From the NCBI GenBank assembly GCA_034428935.1, contig DAOUHB010000157.1, forward strand, positions 1 to 62,566: DNA of 62,566 nucleotides. Reading direction: 5' to 3'. Every line of letters begins with the position of its first letter. Within the stretch, counting starts at the first letter, position 1. Source of the stretch: JAAYZQ01 sp034428935 (lineage in GTDB: Bacteria > Chloroflexota > Anaerolineae > JAAYZQ01). The position numbers and the translations under genes were made by a program. A model generated the notes under the pieces. That model made no database searches. It was not told where the DNA came from and was given only the letters and a program-made list of their open reading frames with translations. Below, piece after piece: positions 1 to 7,535 of this stretch.

Positions 1-155
1 GCTTCAGCGACCTGGACAGCCGACCAGCCTCGGGCCAGGAGCCAGATGGCGTGCCAGCGTTCACGCTCCCGTGGTGTTGGAGCACGGTACATCTGGTTTC
101 GCACGGACTTGAGATCCACCTGCCACTGGCCGAGCATTGTCGTTACATCCTTCAC
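1..155 (-). CDS. Transposase N-terminus (helix-turn-helix, IS630-like), cut by window edge
   Basis: About 51 codons are visible from a GTG at 155, and the rest lies outside the window. The peptide contains PRERERWHAIWLLARGWS, which resembles the first DNA-binding helix-turn-helix of IS630-type transposases. A strong ribosome site (GAGGAGGTG, 163-171) precedes the GTG, and a TATACT box lies at 189-194. An ATG further upstream (frame-compatible, about 173) is an alternative start. No terminal inverted repeat can be seen, so whether the element is intact is unknown. The assignment rests on this short motif only. Confidence 0.5.
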   Translation of the reverse strand, partial: MKDVTTMLGQWQVDLKSVRNQMYRAPTPRERERWHAIWLLARGWSAVQVAE

Positions 156-296
156 CGCAGAGCACCTCCTCATTGGAGCATTGCCGGTAGTATACCATAT
201 CTGCTCTGCGGGTTTCATTTTGGCTTTAGTTTGGGAGAACCAGGAGAATTTCCAGAGGACGGGCCGCAGCCGGCGTGGCTTGACGGTCGCCCCGGT

Positions 297-1418
297 TCAG
301 GCCGGGCTGGCGGTCTTGAGCCCGTGCCCGGTCAAGATGACAACGGTCGTCTCCCCGGGTGTCTCGGCCGAGAGCTCGACCAGCTCTTCCAGCCCGGCGA
401 CGGCCACGGCCGACGTCTCTTCCACGTAGAAACCGCAGCGTGCCAGGGCATCTCGCGTTTCAAGGATGGCTTCTTCCGACACGCACAAGGCGGTGCCCTG
501 CGTGTCGCGAAGGGCGGCCAGGATCTGGCTGCCTCGCGCCGGCTGGGCGATGGCCAGGCCGCTGGCCACCGTGGGATCTCGGGGCGCCGGCTCGACGGCG
601 AGCTGGCCGGCGTGAAAGGCGTGATAGATGGGTGCGCAGGCGGCGGCCTGGACGGCCACCAGGCGTGGCAGCCGCTCTACCACCCCCGCGGCCAGGAGCC
701 GCCCGAAGCCGCGGTAAAGGCCCAGCAACAGCGAGCCGTTGCCCACGGGCAGGACCACGCTTTCGGGCACCCGATTGCCCAACTGCTCCCACAACTCGAA
801 GGCCAGCGTCTCGGTGCCGGCCAGGAAGAACGGGTTAAAGACGTGGCTGGCATAGTAGGCACCGTGGGCCGCCGCGGCCCACGCTGCCAGGGCGGCGTAC
901 TCTCGCCTGCCCTTGATCTCGATGACCTCCGCGCCATGGGCTTCCATCTGGGCGAGCTTGGGGCCGGCGGCGGTGTTGGGCACGCAGATTTCGCAGGCAA
1001 TGCCCGCCCGGGCGGCATAGGCGGCCAGGCTGGCCCCTGCGTTGCCCGATGAGTCTTCCACGGCCCGCCGGATGCTCAAGCCACACAGCGCGGTCACGAG
1101 CACTGCCGCCCCCCGGTCCTTGAACGAGCCGGTGGGCGCCACCCCTTCGACCTTGCAGGCAAAACGCCGGCCGGCCCAGGTCAGGGGTAGCAGCGGGGTG
1201 CCCCCTTCGCCCAGGGTGATTGGCTGCCATCCGTTGTCGAGGGGCAACAGGCGGCGGTAACGCCACAGCCCGGCCTCCGCGTCGTCGATGGCGGCAGGGT
1301 CGAAGGCGGGCCAGTCCTTCAGCTCCAGGAAGCCCCCGCAGGCACACAGCCATTCGCGGGTGTCCAGCGGGTATTCGCGCTGGCAACTGCTGCAGACGAA
1401 ACGATTGGGTACGGTCAT
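297..1418 (-). CDS. thrC: Threonine synthase-like PLP enzyme
   Basis: This 373-residue fold-type II PLP enzyme resembles threonine synthase, which converts O-phosphohomoserine to threonine. It starts with a zinc-ribbon-like segment (CSSC at 9-12, CACGG at 25-29), as in the class of threonine synthases common in archaea and Chloroflexota. The PLP lysine is in TGSFKDRGA (Lys100). DSSGNAGAS binds the cofactor phosphate, and a glycine-rich PVGNGS loop follows. The ATG at 1418 is chosen because the zinc ribbon starts there; sequence further upstream is low-complexity. A TATAAT box lies only 6 bp upstream, so the mRNA is probably leaderless. A related cysteate synthase-like or other threonine synthase paralogue cannot be excluded, since no other threonine genes are nearby. 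Confidence 0.8.
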   Translation of the reverse strand: MTVPNRFVCSSCQREYPLDTREWLCACGGFLELKDWPAFDPAAIDDAEAGLWRYRRLLPLDNGWQPITLGEGGTPLLPLTWAGRRFACKVEGVAPTGSFKDRGAAVLVTALCGLSIRRAVEDSSGNAGASLAAYAARAGIACEICVPNTAAGPKLAQMEAHGAEVIEIKGRREYAALAAWAAAAHGAYYASHVFNPFFLAGTETLAFELWEQLGNRVPESVVLPVGNGSLLLGLYRGFGRLLAAGVVERLPRLVAVQAAACAPIYHAFHAGQLAVEPAPRDPTVASGLAIAQPARGSQILAALRDTQGTALCVSEEAILETRDALARCGFYVEETSAVAVAGLEELVELSAETPGETTVVILTGHGLKTASPA

Positions 1419-1424
1419 GGTGGG

Positions 1425-1452
1425 ATTATAGCACAACTGCACTTGGACGCAA
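1425..1452 (-). promoter_or_regulatory. Sigma70-type promoter of the threonine synthase-like gene
   Basis: On the minus strand TTGCGT (1447-1452) and TATAAT (1425-1430) are 16 bp apart. The expected transcription start falls on or within a few bases of the ATG at 1418, implying a leaderless transcript. Confidence 0.6.
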
Positions 1453-1531
1453 CAATGGCCCGCCCGCTCGCGTGCCGCGGACCCTCCCGCGGGGGCGGGC
1501 AACGTCGGCCTTTGAGGGCCGGTGGCCCGCT

Positions 1532-3793
1532 TCAGGCAGGGGCGACCAGCTCTGCGAGGCGCGTTCGCAGGCGCTGCCACGCCGTGGGCTGAATGCCGTC
1601 GTGGATGCCCAGCTCGTACTCGTTGGCCGACAGCACCTCACCGCCGTGGATCAGCCGCGCGGCCAGCCGCCAACGCTCTCCGGCCGGCAGCCGCCATGCC
1701 AGCCGCCCGGCATGGGCTGCGGCGTTGGCCGCAACCTCCAGGTCGAGGCGGGCCATCTCGGCTGGCCGCCCGCCCGGCTCCTCCAGCACGATCTCGACCC
1801 GGGTCCCGGGCAGCGCGCGGGGTGTGTCATTGAGCACCCAGGCGTCGATCTCTACCGTGTCGCCGCCACGATAGGGCCGCAGGGGATAGTCGAGGCTCAC
1901 CAGGACCGGGTTAAAGGCCCGCCTGACCGCTTCGTAGGCGGGCTTGGGGTTCCGGTAGAAATCGACGATGGCCCACGAGATGGCCGGCCAGGGCTCGTTC
2001 AACTGCCAGACCAGGGCGCCGCCGTCACCCTGCGCCCTGGCGCGGCGGTGGTGTTCGATGGCGATCTGCAGGCCATGGGCCTGGGCGCGCTGGCTGGCCT
2101 GCACAAAGCGGTCCAGCGTCACCTCACCCTGCCCCAGGAAGGGCCGGGCATACCGCCACAGCTTGGCCAGGCCGGCGCCGTGGTAGGTCCACCCCTTGGC
2201 GGGGGGCCAGAGGCTGGCCTCGGGCAAGAACCGCGCCAGCACGCCGGGGTCGGGCGGCGCTTGCAGCCCAAACTCGCTGCCAAAGCGAGCCGGGTCCTCT
2301 CGGTAGGCGGAGGGCGGGAGAAAGTTGTGCCATACCCCCCAGAAGTGGCTGTCGCCCCCGGCGGGCGAGGCGGGCAAGAAGGGCCGGGCGGGGTCCTCGG
2401 CGGCCACGACCTCCCGCAGCGCCGAGACCAGCAGCTCGTTTCGCCGCGGGCTGAACTCGTTGCCGCCGCACCACAGGGCCAGGCAGGCATGCTGCCGCAA
2501 ATCGCGGACGATGGCCCGCGCCTCCGAGCGGACCAGGTGCAGGTAGCCTTCCGAGCGCGGGAAGCGGGTCAGAAAGGCGCAGGCAAAGGGAAACTCTTGC
2601 CAGATGAGGATACCCAGGCGGTCGCACAGGTCGTAGAAGGCTCGTTTCTCGCGCAGGCCCCCGCCCCACAGCCGGAGCACGTTCATATTGGCCTCCCGTG
2701 CCAGGGTCAGCAGGGCGCGGTAATCATCTTCTCCGGCGCGGCCGGGCAGGATGTTGACGGGCACCCAGTTGGCCCCCCGGGCATAGACCGGGCGGCCGTT
2801 CACGCGCAGCGTCCAGCCGTCCATCTCGATCCGGCGCAGGCCCACGGTCTCCACGATGCCGTCCAGGAGGCGGCCGCCGGCCTGCACTTCCACGGCCAGG
2901 CGGTAGAGATTCGGCTCTCCGTGGTCCCAGGGCCACCACAGCCTGGGCTCGGGCACGGCCAGGCGCAGCCGGGCACGGTTGGCGCCCGGCACCGCCTCCA
3001 GCTCCCGGGACGCGCTGACTCCGGGGCCCTGGAAGCTCTCCCCCTCCAGCCTGCAGGCGACGACCAGGGGACCCGCCACTGCCGCGTCAAAAGTAACGTC
3101 GATCTCCAGGTGTGCCTCCCCGGGATGCACGTCCTGGCTCACCGAAACGTCCCGGATAAAGGCGCCGTCGCTGACGATGGCATAGACAGCGTCCCAGATG
3201 CCCATGGTCGGCAGCGGCGGGGCGAAATCCCAGCCAAAGCTCATCTGGCACTTGAGGGTGTCGCGCCGGTGGGGAAAGCGTCCGGCGAGCCCCGACAGGC
3301 GTGCCTCCAGGATGTTCAGCAGCTTTTCTCCGGCGCTGCTCCGGTCCCGGGGCAGCCAGCGCGAGCCGGCGATCCTCACCGCCAGGCGGTTCTCGGCGGC
3401 CACGTGTTCCGTCACGTCATAGACCTGGGGCGAAAACATCCCTTCGTGGCTGCCCAGGTGGCGGCCGTTGAGGAACACGTCTGACAGGTAGTCCACGCCG
3501 CGCAGCACCAGGTGCACCCGCTGGCCGGCGGAAAGGGATGCAGGCCAGTCGCGGACCAGCCACCATGAATGGTCGTCCACCCATCGGGCGGACTCGGGGC
3601 CTTTGTCCCAGAACAGGTCGGGCAGCCGGTTGGCGCGCAGGAGGTCGGCCCGGACGTTACCGGGCACGGCTGCCGGCAGCCATTCGGCCACCCGCTCCGT
3701 CTCTTGCCACGTGGCCTGGCGCGGCTCCGGGCCGGAAGGCGCCCGGCCCAGGCGCCACTCGTCGCCGTCGAGGGGAAGCACGCTTCGGGGCAT
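1532..3793 (-). CDS. Beta-mannosidase-like glycoside hydrolase, family GH2
   Basis: This 753-residue cytoplasmic-type glycosidase (no signal peptide) has GH2 architecture. An N-terminal jelly-roll sugar-binding domain (about 1-190, including DYLSDVFLNGRHLG) is followed by an immunoglobulin-like domain (about 210-320). Then come the TIM barrel (about 325-640) and a C-terminal beta domain. The acid/base glutamate is Glu446 in WCGGNEF, and the likely nucleophile is Glu507 in FGSEFG. WDFAPPLPTMGIWD fits beta-mannosidases (exo-hydrolysis of beta-mannosides) rather than beta-galactosidases. The start is supported by GCAGGAGAG just upstream of the ATG. It is the last minus-strand gene before the threonine synthase-like gene, and its frame ends about 110 bp from that start. 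Exact substrate is inferred. Confidence 0.85.
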   Translation of the reverse strand: MPRSVLPLDGDEWRLGRAPSGPEPRQATWQETERVAEWLPAAVPGNVRADLLRANRLPDLFWDKGPESARWVDDHSWWLVRDWPASLSAGQRVHLVLRGVDYLSDVFLNGRHLGSHEGMFSPQVYDVTEHVAAENRLAVRIAGSRWLPRDRSSAGEKLLNILEARLSGLAGRFPHRRDTLKCQMSFGWDFAPPLPTMGIWDAVYAIVSDGAFIRDVSVSQDVHPGEAHLEIDVTFDAAVAGPLVVACRLEGESFQGPGVSASRELEAVPGANRARLRLAVPEPRLWWPWDHGEPNLYRLAVEVQAGGRLLDGIVETVGLRRIEMDGWTLRVNGRPVYARGANWVPVNILPGRAGEDDYRALLTLAREANMNVLRLWGGGLREKRAFYDLCDRLGILIWQEFPFACAFLTRFPRSEGYLHLVRSEARAIVRDLRQHACLALWCGGNEFSPRRNELLVSALREVVAAEDPARPFLPASPAGGDSHFWGVWHNFLPPSAYREDPARFGSEFGLQAPPDPGVLARFLPEASLWPPAKGWTYHGAGLAKLWRYARPFLGQGEVTLDRFVQASQRAQAHGLQIAIEHHRRARAQGDGGALVWQLNEPWPAISWAIVDFYRNPKPAYEAVRRAFNPVLVSLDYPLRPYRGGDTVEIDAWVLNDTPRALPGTRVEIVLEEPGGRPAEMARLDLEVAANAAAHAGRLAWRLPAGERWRLAARLIHGGEVLSANEYELGIHDGIQPTAWQRLRTRLAELVAPA

Positions 3794-3913
3794 GGGTCTC
3801 TCCTGCGAAAACAGCCTTCCTGGGATCGCCGAACGCCTGCTCGGCCCCCAGTTTTCATTCCTGATGGTGCCCAGCCGGGCCCGGATCGCTCTCCTGTGAA
3901 GCCCTGGGCGGCG

Positions 3914-3949
3914 TAAAAGAGACCACCGGATCCGAAGATCCGGTGGTCT
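3914..3949 (-). terminator. Rho-independent terminator of the 6S RNA candidate
   Basis: A perfect 13-bp stem (AGACCACCGGATC and complement, 3920-3932 and 3937-3949) has a 4-base loop. On the minus strand it is followed by CTTTTAC. It lies just after the predicted 3' end of the small RNA and upstream of the GH2 gene. Confidence 0.85.
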
Positions 3950-3957
3950 TGCGCCCC

Positions 3958-4130
3958 GCTGTGCCGTGTGCCTTGTTGGTTTTGAACCTGCCTCAGCAGG
4001 TGGGGGTCTACCCAGTGGTTACTGCCTTGCCTTCGGCGAGGCTATCGCATCCCCCCTGGCGCCCGACCCCCTTTATTCGAGTGTTGGCTCAAACCTCTCT
4101 ACGGGCATCACGAACACAGCAGGGTTTGAC
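3958..4130 (-). ncRNA. ssrS: 6S RNA candidate
   Basis: A non-coding stretch between aspS and the GH2 gene folds, on the minus strand, as one long interrupted hairpin typical of 6S RNA, which mimics an open promoter and binds RNA polymerase. The terminal stem pairs GCTGTG..CGTG..TGCC at the 5' end with GGCA..CACGGCACAGC at the 3' end. A second stem pairs GGTTTGAGCC with GGTTCAAAACC. A third pairs GGGGGTC with GACCCCC. The apical hairpin is GCCTCGCCGAAGGCAAGGC. The 5' words GTGTTCGTGATG and TTTGAGCC resemble conserved 6S positions. It has its own TTGCAA-17-TATAGT promoter and a strong terminator, and its length of about 173 nt fits. The family call is from structure and remembered consensus, not from a covariance search. 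Confidence 0.8.
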
Positions 4131-4136
4131 AGTCAT

Positions 4137-4165
4137 ACTATACCACAAAACCTCGACGTTTGCAA
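4137..4165 (-). promoter_or_regulatory. Sigma70 promoter of the 6S RNA candidate
   Basis: On the minus strand TTGCAA (4160-4165), a 17-bp spacer and TATAGT (4137-4142). The predicted start is near 4130, and no ribosome site or open frame follows it. Confidence 0.75.
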
Positions 4166-4183
4166 ATTCACATCAACTTCCTT

Positions 4184-5977
4184 TCAGCTCCCGGCCGTTG
4201 GCTCGGCGCCGCCGGCTTCCACCACCTTGATGTGAAGGTCCTCGAGTTGTCTCTCGGTGACGGGCGCGGGAGCCCCCACGGTCAGGTCGGCGTGGCTCTG
4301 GGTCTTTGGGAAGGCCATCACCTCGCGGATATTGGGCTCGCCTGCCAGGAGCATGACCAGGCGATCGATACCCGGGGCGATGCCGCCGTGGGGCGGGGTC
4401 CCATACTCGAACGCCTCCAGCATGTGGCCGAACTGCTGCTTGGCATCCTCCAGATCCAGCCCGATAAGCTCGAATACCTTCTCCTGGACCTCGCGCTGGT
4501 GGATCCGGATGCTGCCACCGCCGATCTCGTAGTCGTTGCACACCAGGTCGTACTGCTGCCCGCGGGCGGCCCCGGGGTCGGTGTCGAGCAGTGGAATATC
4601 CTCCGGCATGGGCGCGGTAAAGAGGTGGTGGCTGGGGTCCCAGCGCTCCTCTTCCTCGTTCCACTGGAACAGGGGAAAGTCCAGGATCCAGGCCATGGCC
4701 AGGATGCTGTCGTCGCGCAGGCCAAGGCGATCGCCCAATTGGACCCGCAGCCGGCCCAACGATTCGGCGACGATGGCCGGGCGGTCGGCGACGAAAAGAA
4801 GCAGGTCGCCGGGCTCCCCCTCCATCCGCTCGACGATGGCGGCCGCCGTCTCCTCGTCCAGGAACTTGATAAAGGAGGAGCGAAAGCCCTCGTCCTGCAC
4901 GGCCAGCCAGGCCAGCCCCCGTGCGCCGTGGTTTTGCACGATCTGGGTCAGCTCGTCGATCTGCTTGCGGCTGTAGCCACCCAGCCCCGGGGCGCGGATG
5001 CCCTTGACCAGGCCGCCGGCGGCGACGGCCTGGCGAAAGACGGCAAATTCACTCTCCGCCACCAGGTCGCTGACGTCCACCAACTCCAGGCCGAAGCGCA
5101 GGTCGGGATTGTCCTTGCCGAAGCGGTCCACCGCCTCCCGGTAGGTGAGCCGGGGGAAGGGTGTCTGCAGCAGCTTCTTGTCGGGCACCACTTCCTGCAC
5201 CATGCGGGTGTACATCTCTTCGACGAGCTGGATGACGTCCTCCCGGTGCACAAAGCTCATTTCCAGGTCCAGTTGGGTGAACTCGGGCTGGCGATCTCCC
5301 CGCGAGTCTTCGTCGCGGAAGCAGCGCGCAATCTGAAAATAGCGCTCAAAGCCGGCCACCATCAGCAACTGCTTGAGCTGCTGCGGCGACTGGGGCAGGG
5401 CAAAGAATTCGCCCGGATGGATGCGGCTGGGCACTAGGTAGTCCCGGGCGCCCTCGGGCGTGCTCTTGGTCAGGATGGGCGTTTCGATCTCCACGAACCC
5501 ACGGTCGGCCAGGAAATCGCGAATAAACTTGACGACGTGATGGCGCAGGAGCAGGTTGCGCTGCATGCGCTCGCGCCGCAGGTCGAGATAGCGGTACTTC
5601 ATGCGCAAGGTCTCGGCCTCGCCCGACTCGCGGTCGATGTAAAAGGGCGGCGTCTTGGCCCGGTTCAGGACGGTCAGGGATTCGGCGACCACCTCGACCA
5701 GCCCCGTGGGCATCTCTCGATTTTCGCTGCCCGCCGGTCGGCACCGGACCGTGCCCTCCACCTGCAAAACCCACTCGGGGCGGGCCTGGTCGGCCAGGGC
5801 AAAGGCTTCCGGCGCGCTTTGCTGGTCAAAGGTGACTTGCACGATGCCTGCCCGGTCGCGCAAATTGATAAACACCACGCCGCCGTGGCTGCGGTGGCGG
5901 TGGACCCAGCCGGCCAGGGTGACCCGTTGTCCCACGTGTTCTGTTCGCAAATCGCCGCAATTGTGTGTCTTGAGCAT
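4184..5977 (-). CDS. aspS: Aspartyl-tRNA synthetase
   Basis: This 597-residue class II synthetase charges tRNA-Asp (possibly also tRNA-Asn if the enzyme is non-discriminating) in the cytoplasm. The N-terminal OB-fold anticodon domain (about 1-110) contains GWVHRHRSHGGVVFINLRD. The catalytic core includes motif 2 (CFRDEDSRGDRQPEFTQ). A bacterial GAD insertion spans about residues 290-420, and motif 3 is GIAPGIDRLVMLLAG near the C-terminus. Length is usual for bacterial AspRS. The ATG at 5977 gives the normal start MLKTHNCGDL. It is transcribed alone from the promoter at 6022-6050 and is followed by the 6S RNA unit. No T-box is visible in the short leader. Confidence 0.97.
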   Translation of the reverse strand: MLKTHNCGDLRTEHVGQRVTLAGWVHRHRSHGGVVFINLRDRAGIVQVTFDQQSAPEAFALADQARPEWVLQVEGTVRCRPAGSENREMPTGLVEVVAESLTVLNRAKTPPFYIDRESGEAETLRMKYRYLDLRRERMQRNLLLRHHVVKFIRDFLADRGFVEIETPILTKSTPEGARDYLVPSRIHPGEFFALPQSPQQLKQLLMVAGFERYFQIARCFRDEDSRGDRQPEFTQLDLEMSFVHREDVIQLVEEMYTRMVQEVVPDKKLLQTPFPRLTYREAVDRFGKDNPDLRFGLELVDVSDLVAESEFAVFRQAVAAGGLVKGIRAPGLGGYSRKQIDELTQIVQNHGARGLAWLAVQDEGFRSSFIKFLDEETAAAIVERMEGEPGDLLLFVADRPAIVAESLGRLRVQLGDRLGLRDDSILAMAWILDFPLFQWNEEEERWDPSHHLFTAPMPEDIPLLDTDPGAARGQQYDLVCNDYEIGGGSIRIHQREVQEKVFELIGLDLEDAKQQFGHMLEAFEYGTPPHGGIAPGIDRLVMLLAGEPNIREVMAFPKTQSHADLTVGAPAPVTERQLEDLHIKVVEAGGAEPTAGS

Positions 5978-6021
5978 GATGCACCTCTATAGGATCGCCC
6001 CCGGTCCCGAGATTGCGCGCA

Positions 6022-6050
6022 ATCATACACCGGGGCCGCAAAAAAGTCAA
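6022..6050 (-). promoter_or_regulatory. aspS promoter with overlapping palindrome
   Basis: On the minus strand TTGACT (6045-6050) and TATGAT (6022-6027) are 17 bp apart. A perfect 14-bp palindrome, GATTGCGCGCAATC (6011-6024), covers the end of the -10 box and the start site, as an operator would. The -35 box also forms part of the T-tract of the terminator of the upstream gene. Confidence 0.7.
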
Positions 6051-6074
6051 GCCGCCGGCTGGGCGTCCGGCGGC
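6040..6074 (-). terminator. Terminator of the TPR/WD40-like gene run
   Basis: GCCGCCGG (minus strand, 6067-6074) and CCGGCGGC (6051-6058) form an 8-bp GC-only stem with an 8-base loop. It is followed by TTGACTTTTTT. It lies 45 bp after the stop of the 459-residue TPR gene. Confidence 0.7.
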
Positions 6075-6118
6075 GACCAGATCGTCGTGCTTGCCCGGCA
6101 CAACCCGGGTCAAGGTTG

Positions 6119-7498
6119 CTAATTGGCCCTTTGCAGGCGCCTGGCCACGTCCATGTACCGCGGGTCCAGGTCCATGATCTGCTCGAACAGGGTCACGGCC
6201 TCCGTGCGCTGGCCGGCTTCCCACGCCTGCATCGCCTTGCCATAGAGCGCGGCCAACTGGCCCTGGAGGCGCGCCCGCTCTACCAGGCGGTGCACGTCCC
6301 GGTAATTTCCCTGCAGCGCCACGATCTGCTGCAGGCATTCTTCGGCCTCGCCCCATTTCTTTTCCTCGAGGCTCTTTTGCGCCTGGTTGTATAGGTCTTC
6401 CAGCTTTTTCTGCAGGCTCGCCTGGGCCAGGATGTCGCGCACGTCGTTGTTGGCCGGGTCCAGGGCGAGTACCTCCTCAAAGTGGACGATGGCCTCCAGC
6501 CAGCGCCGGCCCTTGAAGGTCCGCAGTCCTTCCTGGTAGGCCTGCTCCACCTGCCGCTGCCGCTTGGCCTCTACGAGTCGCGCCTGCGCCCTGGGATAGT
6601 CGGCGCGCATGGCGACGATGGCCTGGTAATGCTCGATGGCCTCGGCCCACTGCTTGTTGTCAAAGGCCTCCTCGGCATCCTGGCTGATGTAGACGAGTTG
6701 TTTTTCGACCATGGCCGAGCGCAAAAGCTGGGCCGCGTCCCGGTAGTCTTCTCTGGCGCTCACCACCTGGTCCAGCAGGTCGATGGCCTGCGACCAGTCA
6801 CCCGCCTCGTAAGCCTCGCGCCCCCGCTCGTACAACTTGCTCAACGACCGCATGCGCTCCGCTTCTCGCAGCCGCTCCGAGACGTCGGCATAGCCCGGCG
6901 CAATGGACTGGATCTTGCGCAGGATCTCGGCCGCGCTGTCCCAGTCGCCGTCCTGGACCATGGCCAGGCCATCGGCGTGCATGTTGGCCAGGGCGAGCTG
7001 CTGCCGGCTGTCTTCGAGCATGTCCAGGGCGTGGCGGTAGCCCGGCTCGGCGGCAATCACCGCCCCAAAGATCTCGATGGCTTCGTCCCACCGCTCCTCG
7101 GTGTAATAGTTCAGCCCGCGGCGATACATCTCGGCCAGGCGTGCCTGCTGCTGTGCCTCGCGGAGCTTGGCCATGGCGTCTCGGTAGTTCGGGGCGTGGC
7201 TCACCACCCACGAGAGATAGCCCATGGCCGCCTCTACTTCGCCGTTCCGCAAGCTGTCCACGCCGCGGCCGTAGGCCTGCACCAGGCGAACCTGCTCCCA
7301 CGCCTGTTCAGCGAGCCGGGCGCTGTCTCGATACTGCGGCTCCACCTGGGCGATCTGCTCCAGAAAGTCGAGGGCTTCCTCCCACTGGTTCAGAGCCAGG
7401 TAGTAGCGAGCGTGCTCATAGATCTTGGCCAGCCAGCGCTCCCGCTCACCGATGGAACGTGGGCCAGAAACCTCCAGACGTGTTGTCTCCTGGTTCAT
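6119..7498 (-). CDS. Tetratricopeptide repeat protein (459 aa)
   Basis: This soluble protein of 459 residues consists almost wholly of TPR-like helical pairs of about 34-38 residues. Units carry W-A-Y/A-P spacing such as GDWSQAIDLLDQVVSARED and KQWAEAIEHYQAIVAMRAD. There is no signal peptide or membrane segment, so it is probably a cytoplasmic scaffold for protein-protein contacts. It lies 37 bp downstream of the WD40-like membrane protein gene on the same strand, suggesting joint expression. The ATG at 7498 has no close ribosome site; AGGAGA is about 15 bases upstream. Its specific partner is unknown. Confidence 0.85.
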   Translation of the reverse strand: MNQETTRLEVSGPRSIGERERWLAKIYEHARYYLALNQWEEALDFLEQIAQVEPQYRDSARLAEQAWEQVRLVQAYGRGVDSLRNGEVEAAMGYLSWVVSHAPNYRDAMAKLREAQQQARLAEMYRRGLNYYTEERWDEAIEIFGAVIAAEPGYRHALDMLEDSRQQLALANMHADGLAMVQDGDWDSAAEILRKIQSIAPGYADVSERLREAERMRSLSKLYERGREAYEAGDWSQAIDLLDQVVSAREDYRDAAQLLRSAMVEKQLVYISQDAEEAFDNKQWAEAIEHYQAIVAMRADYPRAQARLVEAKRQRQVEQAYQEGLRTFKGRRWLEAIVHFEEVLALDPANNDVRDILAQASLQKKLEDLYNQAQKSLEEKKWGEAEECLQQIVALQGNYRDVHRLVERARLQGQLAALYGKAMQAWEAGQRTEAVTLFEQIMDLDPRYMDVARRLQRAN

Positions 7499-7535
7499 GT
7501 GTTGTTCCAGACGTCTCCTGCTCGTCGCACGAGCT

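Noticed and set aside
1220..3484. 754-codon open frame on the plus strand opposite the GH2 gene
   Set aside because: It is the mirror of a strongly biased GC-rich gene. The minus-strand protein has full GH2 motifs; the plus-strand peptide has no recognisable domain and no ribosome site.
5978..6020. Possible T-box leader before aspS
   Set aside because: The leader is too short and contains no T-box consensus.
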